This document shows, in pieces, positions 18,104 through 26,455 of a stretch of DNA of 64,000 nt. Source of the stretch: Prosthecodimorpha hirschii (GTDB lineage Bacteria > Pseudomonadota > Alphaproteobacteria > Rhizobiales > Ancalomicrobiaceae); assembly GCF_001305515.1 (NCBI RefSeq), contig NZ_LJYW01000001.1, positions 3,352,734 to 3,416,733 of the forward strand, read 5' to 3'. The position numbers and the translations under genes were made by a program. The notes under the pieces are model-generated. The model searched no databases. It worked only from the letters and a program-made list of their open reading frames with translations, and was not told the DNA's origin. Positions within the stretch are counted from its first letter, which is position 1. Each line of letters begins with the position of its first letter.

Positions 18104-18133
18104 ACCCTCTACTGGGCGACCCTCTACTGGGCG
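18104..18133. repeat. 15-bp perfect tandem duplication at a gene end
   Basis: ACCCTCTACTGGGCG occurs twice in a row (18104-18118 and 18119-18133). It duplicates the last codons and TAG stop of the minus-strand binding-protein gene, so a second in-frame stop lies 15 nt beyond the used one. It looks like a recent replication slip with no effect on the protein. Confidence 0.8.
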
Positions 18134-19413
18134 GCGGCGAATTTCTGTTCCGCTTCCGCCAGCGCGTCCTTCGGGGCGATCTTGTCCTGGATCACGCGGG
18201 CGAGGGCCTCGTTCAGCCCGGCCTGGAGCGTCCGCGTGTTGCACTCGGTCGGCTCCATCCAGCTCGACGCCGTCCAGGCTCCGATCATGGTCTTCACCCA
18301 GGCGGCCTCCGGTTTGGCGAAGAAGGCATCCGACATCAGCGACTTGCGGGTCGGGACCTGGCCGCCGACCGTGGCCCACAGCTTGCCGCCCTCCGAACCC
18401 ACCATGTATTCGGCGAACTTGGCCGCCTCGGCGAGCCGCGGCGACTTCGCCCAGGCGGCGACCCACCAGCCCGAGACCGGCATGGCGCCGGGCTTCTCGC
18501 CGCTCCACGACGGCCACGGCAGGATGCCGATCTGGTCGGCGCCGAACTTGGCGTTCTTGGCGATCACGCTGTAGCGGAGGTTGGACGAGATCGCCATGGC
18601 GTAGCGGCCGGCGGTGAACTGGTCGGTGACGTCGTCGACATTGGAGACCAGGGCCTCGGTCGGGGTCACCTTGGCGTCGGTGATCATGGCCGCCGTGTAG
18701 GCGAGCGCGCGGATCCCGACCTCGTTGGCATAGTTGGCCTTGCAATTCTGGAACACCGGAGCGGCCTGGTCGAGGAGGCCGATCAGCATCGGGGTGCTCT
18801 CGGTCTTGATCGGGGCGAGCGGCATACCGAAACCCCAGGTCTCGGTCCGCCCGTCCTTGACGACCGTGGTCTTCTTCGCGGCCTCCATCAGCTTCGACCA
18901 GCTCGTCAGCGAGGCCGGGTCGATGCCGGCGGCGGCGAGCAGGTCCTTGCGATAGTAGATCACGCTGGCGCCGTGGAAGAGCGGCAGGGCGACCAGCTTG
19001 CCGCCGGCGATGCCGGCATCCCAGCCCGCCTTGACGAAGAAATCGTCCTTGGCGCCGGCCGGCCATTTCGACACCACCGCCGCATCGAGATCGGCGCCGG
19101 CGCCCGACTTGGCGAGGCCGCCGAGATTCTTGGCGTCGATCCAGACCAGATCGGGATTGCTGCCGGTGCGGTGGCCGAGGAAGAATTTCGGCGGCATCTG
19201 GGCGAAGTCCTGCGGCTCCACCCGGATCTTGATGGTCGGATTCTGCGCCTCGAACGCGGCGATCATCTGCTTCAGCGCCACCTCGCGCGGCGACGCCTTG
19301 TTGGGATCCAGAAAGGTCCACATCGTGATGGTGGTCTCGGCCGCGGCCGTGCCGCCGAGCGCGAGCACGAGCGGCAGGCCGATCGCGAGGCGTCTGTTCA
19401 GGAATGCTGACAT
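18124..19413 (-). CDS. Sugar-type ABC transporter substrate-binding protein (CUT1 family)
   Basis: This 429-residue periplasmic protein has a signal peptide (MSAFLNRRLAIGLPLVLAL, cleavage near AAA-ET) followed by a family-1 solute-binding fold (TITMWTFLDPN; NPDLVWIDAKN; FTAGRYAMAISS; GWWVAAWAKSPRLAEAAKFAEYM). The ATG at 19413 follows GGAGGAAG. It is the last gene of an operon whose permeases and ATPase lie upstream and which also carries two FAD oxidoreductases. The ligand is probably a sugar, polyol or related compound. Confidence 0.9.
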   Translation of the reverse strand: MSAFLNRRLAIGLPLVLALGGTAAAETTITMWTFLDPNKASPREVALKQMIAAFEAQNPTIKIRVEPQDFAQMPPKFFLGHRTGSNPDLVWIDAKNLGGLAKSGAGADLDAAVVSKWPAGAKDDFFVKAGWDAGIAGGKLVALPLFHGASVIYYRKDLLAAAGIDPASLTSWSKLMEAAKKTTVVKDGRTETWGFGMPLAPIKTESTPMLIGLLDQAAPVFQNCKANYANEVGIRALAYTAAMITDAKVTPTEALVSNVDDVTDQFTAGRYAMAISSNLRYSVIAKNAKFGADQIGILPWPSWSGEKPGAMPVSGWWVAAWAKSPRLAEAAKFAEYMVGSEGGKLWATVGGQVPTRKSLMSDAFFAKPEAAWVKTMIGAWTASSWMEPTECNTRTLQAGLNEALARVIQDKIAPKDALAEAEQKFAAAQ

Positions 19414-19432
19414 CGCTTCCTCCGTGGTCGCC

Positions 19433-20827
19433 TCAGTGATCCGTCTCCAGGATGGCACCCTGTTCGCGGAGGCGGTCGCGAAGGGCTTGGACGGAAAGCT
19501 GGCGGATCGAGGTGCCGGACCCGGCTGCGAAGGCGGCGGCGGTGCCGGCGGCCTGGCCCATGGCCATGCAGGTGCCCATGACGCGCGCCGAGCCGTGCGC
19601 CTCCCGCGTGGCGGACAGGCAGCGTCCGGCGACGAGCAGGTTCAGCACGTCCCGCGGCACCAGGCAGCCGAACGGGATGTCGTAGGAGCCGCCGGCGCGG
19701 ATCATCTCGCGCCGGTGCTCGCGGCCGCCGCCGTGGACGTCGAGCTCGTGCGCGCCCTTGCCGATGCCGTCGTCGCGCTTGCGGCCGGTCAGCACGTCCG
19801 CGCCGGTGAGGACTTCCAGCCCCATGATGCGGCGCGTCTCGCGGATGCCGATGCGCGGGGCGAGGCCGGAGAAGACGGCCTGTTCGAAGCCCGGCACACG
19901 GCGCTGCAGGAAGCCGACGCAGGTCCAGACCTGGTCGATCAGCCTCGGCAGCGCCTGGCTGAGCGCGGTGGGATCGGTGGCGTCGAGATCGGCGAGCCGC
20001 GTCGTGTTGAGGCTCACTTCCTGGCGCGCCGGCGAGACCGGACAGACCGCCAGGATTCCGCAAGGGTGCAGTTCGCCGCGCGCGATCGCCTCCGACAGGA
20101 AGGGCTTGCGGCCGTCGAAGAAGACCGAGGGCACCGCCTGTTCGCGCAGGCGCCGCGCGCAGTCCCGCTTGTCCAGATGCACGAGGTCGGGCCGCTCGCC
20201 GAGGCCGACATGTTCGGGATGGTCGACCACGAAGTCGAGCAGCGGTGCGGTCTCCACGCCCTGCATGCGGAACATCATGGTGACCGGCTGGAAGGCGCCG
20301 TCGTCGCCGCCCTTCTCGGACGGTGCCCCGGCCCGCACCGCGATGTCGCCGTCGCCCGAGCAGTCGATGAAGACCTCCGCGGTGACGAGGGTCCGGCCGG
20401 ACTTGTTGGCGATCACCAGCCCGGTGATCCGCCCGTCCTCGACCGCGACGTCTTCGGCGAAGGTATTGAGCAGGAGATCGACGCCGGCTTCCGCGACCAT
20501 CAGCGTGCAGGCGATCTTCATGATCTCCGGATCGACGCAGACCAGCCACAGCGAGCGCCAGTCGAAATAGGGGGGCACGAGCCCGCCCATGGCCTCGCAG
20601 CGGTCGAGCAGGTCGCGCAGGACGCCGCCGACCACCCATTCGCCGCGGGCGCTGAGGCAGGCGTTGAGCGGCAGCCCGCTCAGGAGTTCGCCGCCGACCG
20701 AGGGCCCGGCATCGACAAGCAGCGTGCGCGCTCCGTTGCGGGCGGCCGAGACCGAGGCGGCGAGCCCGGCGCTGCCGGAGCCGATCACGACCACGTCGTA
20801 GGTGCGGGACTGCAGGCGCTCAGCCAT
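19433..20827 (-). CDS. FAD-dependent oxidoreductase (FAD_oxidored family), paralogue 1
   Basis: This 464-residue flavoprotein opens with a Rossmann FAD motif (VVVIGSGSAGLAASVSAARNG, shown in part: GSGSAGLAAS) and later has FIDCSGDGDIAVRAG and, near the end, AGRCLSATREAHGSARVMGT. These segments are typical of the FAD-dependent oxidoreductase group PF12831, whose members are mostly uncharacterised. It is closely related to the gene immediately upstream: LAPRIGIRETRRI and GGSYDIPFG occur in both. Its ATG overlaps the stop of that gene by one base. The reaction is unknown; oxidation of the imported substrate is a guess from context. Confidence 0.85.
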   Translation of the reverse strand: MAERLQSRTYDVVVIGSGSAGLAASVSAARNGARTLLVDAGPSVGGELLSGLPLNACLSARGEWVVGGVLRDLLDRCEAMGGLVPPYFDWRSLWLVCVDPEIMKIACTLMVAEAGVDLLLNTFAEDVAVEDGRITGLVIANKSGRTLVTAEVFIDCSGDGDIAVRAGAPSEKGGDDGAFQPVTMMFRMQGVETAPLLDFVVDHPEHVGLGERPDLVHLDKRDCARRLREQAVPSVFFDGRKPFLSEAIARGELHPCGILAVCPVSPARQEVSLNTTRLADLDATDPTALSQALPRLIDQVWTCVGFLQRRVPGFEQAVFSGLAPRIGIRETRRIMGLEVLTGADVLTGRKRDDGIGKGAHELDVHGGGREHRREMIRAGGSYDIPFGCLVPRDVLNLLVAGRCLSATREAHGSARVMGTCMAMGQAAGTAAAFAAGSGTSIRQLSVQALRDRLREQGAILETDH

Positions 20828-22230
20828 CAGGCGGTTCCCTCCAGGATGGCGCCCTGGGCGGCGAGGCGCGCGCGCAGGCGGTCGACCGGCAGGGCGCGCA
20901 GGTCGTTGAGCGGGTCGTTGTCCTCGCGCAGCATGGCGGCCGCGGTGCCCGCCGCCTGGCCCATGGCGAGGCAGGTGCCCATCACGCGCGCCGAGGAATG
21001 GGCAATGCGGGTCGCCGACATGCAGCGGCCGACCACCATCAGGTTGGCGATGCCGCGGGCGAGCAGCATGCCGAACGGGATGTCGTAGGACCCGCCCCCC
21101 TGGATCGGCCGACGGTGATGGCCGGTGCCGGCGAGATGCACGTCGATCTCGTGGGCCCCCTTGGCGATGCCGTCGGGCCGCTTGCGGGCGAGCGCCACGT
21201 CGTCGTCGCCGAGCACCACGTCGCACAGGATGCGTCGCGTCTCGCGGATGCCGATGCGCGGGGCGAGGCCGGAGAAGACGGCCTGCTCGAAGCCCGGCAC
21301 GCAGGCCTTCAGGAAGCCGGCGCAGTCCCAGACCTGCCGGACCAGGTCGGCGAAGGCGGAACTCAGGCGCGCCGTGTCGGTCGCGTCCAGATGGCCGACG
21401 CGGGTGGTGTTGACGCTGACCTCGCGGCGGGCGAGCGAGGTCGGGGTGATGCCCATCATGCTCGACCGGTGCAGCAGCCCGCGCGCGATGGCGTCGCGCA
21501 TCAGGGGACCGTCGCCGACCAGGAAGACCTTCGGCAGGCCCTGCCGGTAGAGCGCCTCGGCGCATTGGCGGCGGTCGAGGCCGAGGCCCTCGAATTCGCC
21601 GAGCCCGGCATTTTCCGGGTGGTCGCGCACGAAGCGCAGGAGCCGTTCGGCATCGACGCCGATCATGCGGAACATCAGGGTGACCGGCTGCAATTCGCCG
21701 AGGGCGGCATCGCCGATCTCGTGCGGCACGCCGGCCGCCACCGCGACGTCGCCGTCCCCGGAGGCGTCGATCACGGTCGCCGCCTCCACCAGCACGCGGC
21801 GGCCCTTGGTCACCACGATGACGCCGCGCAGCCGGTCGCCGTCCATCACCACGCCGTCGGCATAGCTGTAGAGCCGCAGCGCGACGCCGGCGGCCGAGAG
21901 CAGATTGACCACCGCCACCTTCATGATCTCGGGATCGACCGCGACGACATGCAGTGACCGGTAGTCGTTGATCGGGCCGATATAGCCGCCGAGCCGCTCG
22001 CATTCGGCGAAGAGATCGCGGCAGACGCCGCCGACCACCCATTCGCCGCGGCTCGACAGGCAGCCGTCGACCGGGATGCCGGAGACCAGTTCGCCGCCGA
22101 CCATCGGTCCGGCATCGACCAGCAGGACGCGGGCTCCGTTGCGCGCCGCCGCGATCGCGGCGCCGATGCCGGCCGCGCCGGCGCCGACCACCAGGACGTC
22201 CCATCGTTCCAGATTGAGTGTCTCGGACAT
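20827..22230 (-). CDS. FAD-dependent oxidoreductase (FAD_oxidored family), paralogue 2
   Basis: This 467-residue flavoprotein has the N-terminal FAD motif GAGAAGIGAAIAAARNGA, the segment VIDASGDGDVAVAAG, and VGRCMSATRIAHSSARVMGT near the C-terminus. It is a full-length paralogue of the downstream gene, and both keep the FAD motif, so neither looks like a decayed copy. The start lies 3 nt after the ATPase stop. Duplication followed by divergence, or a heteromeric enzyme, are both possible. Confidence 0.85.
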   Translation of the reverse strand: MSETLNLERWDVLVVGAGAAGIGAAIAAARNGARVLLVDAGPMVGGELVSGIPVDGCLSSRGEWVVGGVCRDLFAECERLGGYIGPINDYRSLHVVAVDPEIMKVAVVNLLSAAGVALRLYSYADGVVMDGDRLRGVIVVTKGRRVLVEAATVIDASGDGDVAVAAGVPHEIGDAALGELQPVTLMFRMIGVDAERLLRFVRDHPENAGLGEFEGLGLDRRQCAEALYRQGLPKVFLVGDGPLMRDAIARGLLHRSSMMGITPTSLARREVSVNTTRVGHLDATDTARLSSAFADLVRQVWDCAGFLKACVPGFEQAVFSGLAPRIGIRETRRILCDVVLGDDDVALARKRPDGIAKGAHEIDVHLAGTGHHRRPIQGGGSYDIPFGMLLARGIANLMVVGRCMSATRIAHSSARVMGTCLAMGQAAGTAAAMLREDNDPLNDLRALPVDRLRARLAAQGAILEGTA

Positions 22231-22233
22231 GAT

Positions 22234-23334
22234 CTACTCCCCGGCGCGGAGCGCCGCTCCCGTGGTCGGATCGAACGCGGTCAGGCGCGCGGCGTCGGCG
22301 GTGAGGCCGATGCGGTCGCCCTTGGCGAAGCCGTCGGCCGGGTCGGCGCGGGCGACCACCTCGGCACCGCCGTCGAGCCGGCAGTAGAGGATCGCGTCGG
22401 GGCCGGAGAGCTCGACCTGCGCGACGACGGCCCCGTCGGCGCCATCGGTCCCCCGCGACGGGCGCAGCGCCTCGGCCCGAATGCAGAGGACGACGGGCCG
22501 GCCCGCGAAGGGCGCGAGGTGGCGGGCGGCGGCGGCGTCGAGCGCGAGCCTGCCGTCGGGGGCCACGAAGGCGAGGCCGTCCCCGGTCTCGATCCGCCCG
22601 GCCATCAGCACCGGCTCGCGTTCGCCGAGGAACCCGGCGACGAACAGGTTGGCCGGCCGGGCATAGATTTCGGCGGGGCTCGCAAACTGCTGCAGGCGCC
22701 CTTCGGCGAAGACCGCGATCCGGGTCGCCAGCGTCATCGCCTCGGCCTGATCGTGGGTGACGTAGACGATGGTCGAACCGATCGCCTCGTGCAGCGCCTT
22801 GATGTCCCGGCGCATGCGGATGCGCAGGCGCGCGTCCAGGTTGGACAGGGGTTCGTCGAGCAGAAAGACCTTCGGCTCGCGGATCATCGCGCGGCCGAGC
22901 GCGACGCGCTGCTGCTGGCCGCCGGAGAGTTCCTTGGGGTAGCGGTGCAGCAGGTCGCCGAGGCCGAGCGTGCCGGCGACGCGGTCGACCTTCGCCTCCA
23001 CCACGGTGGCGGCGACCCGGCGGTCGCGCGCCCGGAGCGGGAATTCGAGATTCTCGAAGACGGTGAGGTGCGGGTAGAGGGCGTAGTTCTGGAACACCAT
23101 GGCGATGTCGCGCCGGTCGGGCGTCACGTCGTTGACCACCCGTCCGCCGATCCGGATCTCGCCGTCGTCGGCGTCGATCAGGCCGGCGAGCAGGTTGAGG
23201 GTGGTGGTCTTGCCGGAGCCTGAGGGCCCGAGCAGGGCGACGAACTCGCCCGGTTCGATGGCGAGGTCGAGCCCGGCGAGCGCCACGGCATCGCCGTAGG
23301 TCTTGCGCACGCCCGCGAAGGTGACGCTGGTCAT
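22234..23334 (-). CDS. ABC transporter ATP-binding protein, CUT1 (UgpC/MalK) type
   Basis: This 366-residue ATPase has Walker [14 protein letters not shown] (36-48), Q-loop [12 protein letters not shown], signature [15 protein letters not shown], Walker [14 protein letters not shown] and H-loop [10 protein letters not shown], followed by a C-terminal OB/TOBE regulatory region as in MalK. It energises the two permeases encoded just upstream, from which it is separated by 3 nt. Confidence 0.93.
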   Translation of the reverse strand: MTSVTFAGVRKTYGDAVALAGLDLAIEPGEFVALLGPSGSGKTTTLNLLAGLIDADDGEIRIGGRVVNDVTPDRRDIAMVFQNYALYPHLTVFENLEFPLRARDRRVAATVVEAKVDRVAGTLGLGDLLHRYPKELSGGQQQRVALGRAMIREPKVFLLDEPLSNLDARLRIRMRRDIKALHEAIGSTIVYVTHDQAEAMTLATRIAVFAEGRLQQFASPAEIYARPANLFVAGFLGEREPVLMAGRIETGDGLAFVAPDGRLALDAAAARHLAPFAGRPVVLCIRAEALRPSRGTDGADGAVVAQVELSGPDAILYCRLDGGAEVVARADPADGFAKGDRIGLTADAARLTAFDPTTGAALRAGE

Positions 23335-23337
23335 GGA

Positions 23338-24237
23338 TCAGCCCTTGATGCTGCCGCCGGTCATGCCGGACAGGAAATAGCGTTGGAACAGGAGGAAGAC
23401 GGCGATGACGGGCAGGATGGAGAGCATCGCCGAGGCGGTGAGCGGGCCCCAGTCGCGGCCGTAGAAGCCGAGATAGCCGTAGATGGCGACCGGCAGGGTC
23501 TTCACGCTCTCCGACGACACCATCACGACCGCGACCACGAAGTCGTTCCACGCGAAGGTGAGGACGAAGAGGCCGGCCGCCACCAGGCCGGGCCCGGAGA
23601 GCGGCAGCACGACCTTGCGCAGGGTCTCGATCCGCGAGCAGCCGTCGATGCGGGCGGCCTGCTCCAGTTCGATCGGCAGCGAGCCGAAATATCCGTAGAG
23701 CAGCCAAACCACGATCGGCAGCTGATAGGCGGTGTAGAGGAGCGCGAGCCCGGTCAGGCTGTCGGCGAGGCCGACGGAGGTGAGGAGCGTGAAGGTCGGC
23801 ACCAGGACCGAGGGCAGCGGGATGCTCATCAGCGCCACGATGCCGAAGAGGAGCGCGGTCTTGCCGCGGAAGCGCAGCCGGGCGAGCGCATAGGCGGCGA
23901 GGCTGCCGATCCCCAGCGACAGGAGCACCGCGACGACGGAGACGACGGCGCTGTTCAGCACGAAGCGGTGGATGCCGGTGGTGAAGAGGAGCGCGTAATG
24001 CTCGAGCGTCGGGCGCGACGGGACCAGTTCGGGCGGATAGGCGAGGATCTCGGAGGCCGGCTTCAGCGAGGTGGAGAAGCCCCACAGGATCGGCCCGAGC
24101 GCGACCGCGGCGATCAGGAGGTCGGCGGCGAGACCGCCGAGCCTGCGGCCGGCCCGCCGGCGGCGCCAGGACCGGGTTCGATGGGCGGGCGGGGCCGCGG
24201 CGGGGCGGGGCAGGGGGCCGGGATCGGGCTGGGTCAT
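23338..24237 (-). CDS. Carbohydrate ABC transporter permease 2 (MalG/UgpE type)
   Basis: This 299-residue inner-membrane permease has about six hydrophobic segments and the coupling motif ELEQAARIDGCSRIETLRKV (EAA loop). The first 35 residues are Pro/Arg-rich and cytoplasmic. The ATG at 24237 overlaps the stop of the preceding permease (ATGA); the frame is open much further upstream, but that part lies inside the other permease gene. Confidence 0.91.
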   Translation of the reverse strand: MTQPDPGPLPRPAAAPPAHRTRSWRRRRAGRRLGGLAADLLIAAVALGPILWGFSTSLKPASEILAYPPELVPSRPTLEHYALLFTTGIHRFVLNSAVVSVVAVLLSLGIGSLAAYALARLRFRGKTALLFGIVALMSIPLPSVLVPTFTLLTSVGLADSLTGLALLYTAYQLPIVVWLLYGYFGSLPIELEQAARIDGCSRIETLRKVVLPLSGPGLVAAGLFVLTFAWNDFVVAVVMVSSESVKTLPVAIYGYLGFYGRDWGPLTASAMLSILPVIAVFLLFQRYFLSGMTGGSIKG

Positions 24238-25169
24238 GGCGAGAGGCTCCGGCCGCGGCGGAACAGGGCGAGGTTCGCGCCGATCAGGAGGAGGTTGAAG
24301 ACGAAGACCAGGAGCGCCAGCGCGTTGGCCTCGCCGATGCGGAAGTCGACGAAGCCGAGCCGGTACATGGCGAGGCCGGTCGTCTGGGTGGCGTTGTTGG
24401 GCCCGCCGCCGGTCAGCACCAGCGCGAAGGTCAGCACATTGACGAAGTGGATCAGGAGCCGGACGACGGCGATCAGGATCGGCACGCGCAGAAGCGGCAG
24501 CGTGATGCGGGTGAAGCGCATCCACGGCCCGGCGCCGTCGACCCGGGCGGCCGCGTAGAGCTGACCCGGGATCGCCTTCAGGCCGGCGAGTAGCACGATC
24601 ATCGCGAAGGCGCTGTCGCGCCAGACGGCGTTGGAAACGAGCGCCGCCATGGCGGTCGCCGGGTCGGCGAGGAGCGAGAAGTCGGCCAGCCCGAAGGGGC
24701 CGAGCAGCATGCCGGAGAGGCCGGCATCGCGGGAATAGATCCACCGCAGCAGGAGCGAGCCGACCAGCATGCTGATCACATAGGGCACCAGCACGATCGC
24801 CCGCATCCAGGTATTGGTCCGGGTGTCCGCCTCCAGGCGCAGCGCCAGCGCCATGCCGAGGCTGACGGTGAACAGGAGCGAGAAGGCGGAGAACAGGAGG
24901 GTCGCGACGAGCGACTGCTGCACCATCGTCGAGGTCAGGACGGTCCAGTAGTTGCCGAGGCCGCGAAACTCGGTCAGCTCGAAGTAGTCGACCCGGAACA
25001 GGCTGTACCAGGCGCCGAGCGCGAGCGGCGCCGCGACGAAGGCCAATTCGGCGACGACCAGCGGCAGCACGAACCCCCAGGCTGTGGCGGCCTCCGGCGA
25101 CCGGCGCGCCTTCGGGCGTCGCCGGAGGCCCTCCCGTTCCTTCGTTTCGATCGCACGCTCGCCGGACAC
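24234..25169 (-). CDS. Carbohydrate ABC transporter permease 1 (MalF/UgpA type)
   Basis: This 311-residue permease begins with a charged cytoplasmic leader, then TM1 (FVLPLVVAELAFVAAPLAL), and has the EAA-type loop AGLKAIPGQLYAAARVDGAG before the last segments. The GTG at 25169 is preceded by GGGAGGG; the frame stays open to 25256 without a comparable site. It is the first gene of the CUT1 importer operon, divergent from a small HTH gene. Confidence 0.88.
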   Translation of the reverse strand: MSGERAIETKEREGLRRRPKARRSPEAATAWGFVLPLVVAELAFVAAPLALGAWYSLFRVDYFELTEFRGLGNYWTVLTSTMVQQSLVATLLFSAFSLLFTVSLGMALALRLEADTRTNTWMRAIVLVPYVISMLVGSLLLRWIYSRDAGLSGMLLGPFGLADFSLLADPATAMAALVSNAVWRDSAFAMIVLLAGLKAIPGQLYAAARVDGAGPWMRFTRITLPLLRVPILIAVVRLLIHFVNVLTFALVLTGGGPNNATQTTGLAMYRLGFVDFRIGEANALALLVFVFNLLLIGANLALFRRGRSLSP

Positions 25170-25229
25170 AGTGCCCTCCCGCTTTTTCCGGAGTGGACGA
25201 CGGACGACGCCTCGATTCAATGGCGATTT

Positions 25230-25252
25230 CCCGCAAAACGTTCGCTTGCGGG
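25230..25252. promoter_or_regulatory. Inverted repeat in a divergent promoter region
   Basis: CCCGCAA (25230-25236) and TTGCGGG (25246-25252) form perfect 7-bp arms around a 9-nt centre containing AACGTT. The repeat lies between the CUT1 importer operon (minus) and the HTH gene (plus), so it may be an operator for either. No LacI-type gene is adjacent. Confidence 0.4.
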
Positions 25253-25262
25253 CCATAACCCA

Positions 25263-25290
25263 TTGTCGATGCGGATCAATCGGCTATACG
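25263..25290 (+). promoter_or_regulatory. Candidate sigma-70 promoter of the small HTH gene
   Basis: TTGTCG (25263-25268) and TATACG (25285-25290) are 16 bp apart, about 30 nt upstream of the GTG start at 25322. Confidence 0.45.
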
Positions 25291-25321
25291 TTTCGGCAAA
25301 GCTGTCTTGAAGGAGGGTGCC

Positions 25322-25729
25322 GTGGGGCAACGGTCGGACGGGGACGCCTTGGACGTCTCGCACATCACCACCGCGGAGGTGACCCGGCGGCTTTCGCTCC
25401 AGCTGCGCAAGATGATCGGCCCCGGCCGGCGCTGGTCCTATCGCGGCGTGGCCGACCTGACCGGCATCGACGAGCGCTCGCTGAAGGCCTATGCGGCCGG
25501 CACGGCCTGTCCCAACCTCGCCAAGTTCAAGCGGCTCCTCCTGGTGCTCGGCCCCGAGCTCGGCCGCGACATCGACCGGATGTACGGCTGGATGCCGCGC
25601 AGCGAGAGCAGCCAGCCGGGCGCGATCGATCTCGCCGCCTTCAGGAGCGAACTGGTCGAGCGGCTGCGGCTGCTCGACCGGATGCTGGCCGAGCCGCGTC
25701 CGGCGGCGGAGACGGATCGGACAGGCTGA
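25322..25729 (+). CDS. Small helix-turn-helix protein, paralogue A (function unknown)
   Basis: This 135-residue protein has a central XRE-like helix-turn-helix: VADLTGIDERSLKAYAAG followed by CPNLAKFKRLLLVLG. The GTG at 25322 follows AAGGAGGGTGCC; a TTG 15 nt upstream would sit on that ribosome-binding site. It resembles the protein encoded convergently at 25641-26162 (LRKMIGPG, LKAYxxGxACPNLA, LGPExG). It could be a regulator of the divergent importer operon, but that is unproven. The last 89 nt overlap the convergent gene. Confidence 0.75.
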   Translation: MGQRSDGDALDVSHITTAEVTRRLSLQLRKMIGPGRRWSYRGVADLTGIDERSLKAYAAGTACPNLAKFKRLLLVLGPELGRDIDRMYGWMPRSESSQPGAIDLAAFRSELVERLRLLDRMLAEPRPAAETDRTG

Positions 25730-26162
25730 CGCCGTGCGAGAGCGCCCGGTCGATGGCGCCGATGGTCTGGGCGGTGACATCGCGGACGGCGCGCAGATCC
25801 TCGGTGACCGGCAGGCGGGAATTGGAGGCGCGCGGCTCCCAGCCGATCATCATGGCCAGCTCCATGCCGACCTCCGGACCGAAGACCCTGAGAAGCCGGC
25901 CGTAGCGCGCGAGGTTCGGGCAGGCCCGCCCCTCGACATAGGCCTTCAGCGTCGCCTCGGAAATGTCGGTGGCCTTCGCGGCCTCCGCGAGGGTCATGCG
26001 CCCGCCCGGCCCGATCATCTTGCGCAGCCGGAACGACAGCCGCTCGCGAACAGCCAGCGGCGTGATCTGATCCATCGGCAGAGCCGCACGGAAATCGACC
26101 GTCCCATGACCTCGCCTCGTAGCCCTTGGCTTCACGACCGGGACCCTCTTCTTGGCCAGCAC
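25641..26162 (-). CDS. Small helix-turn-helix protein, paralogue B (function unknown)
   Basis: This minus-strand gene encodes up to 173 residues, with an HTH segment EAAKATDISEATLKAYVEG and CPNLARYGRLLRVFG that matches paralogue A. The start is uncertain: GTG at 26162, or ATG at 26075, which gives 144 residues (MDQITPLAV) and a length nearer to A. The C-terminal tail (rich in Ala, Pro, Arg) overlaps the end of A and may be poorly constrained. The resemblance over about 70 residues supports both being real genes. Confidence 0.65.
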   Translation of the reverse strand: MLAKKRVPVVKPRATRRGHGTVDFRAALPMDQITPLAVRERLSFRLRKMIGPGGRMTLAEAAKATDISEATLKAYVEGRACPNLARYGRLLRVFGPEVGMELAMMIGWEPRASNSRLPVTEDLRAVRDVTAQTIGAIDRALSHGVSLSDPSPPPDAARPASGRAAAAARPVRS

Positions 26163-26455
26163 AAAGATTTATCGCCGGAGATCGCACCATCGAGCAACCG
26201 GGAACGCATCCGGGACCGCGCCGCCGGCCCAACCCCGAACGCGTTTGCAACCCGATCCCAAGGCCGCCAGAAACAGAACAGAGTCCGGCTATGAGCGATG
26301 GCAAATTGGGGGCAAGGTCACCGCCGACCGCGCCGGTGGCGGCCGGCTTCGGCGGAATGGTCTGCCAAAGGGCTTTGGAATGGCCCTCCTCATGAGACCA
26401 TTGTTGGCCTAGCCCTAGGCACCTGTCCGCATCCTGGTCAGGAAGCCCGGCCGCC
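26163..26455. other. Intergenic region with a short palindrome
   Basis: No gene is recognised in this 293-nt gap. Near its right end GCCTAG-CC-CTAGGC (26407-26420) is a perfect inverted repeat about 36 nt before the enolase-superfamily start, a candidate operator for that operon. Local composition is less GC-rich than the flanking genes. Confidence 0.4.

Noticed and set aside
26163-26455. An attachment site or integrase remnant
   Set aside because: Local composition is slightly different, but there is no tRNA, integrase or direct repeat to support it.
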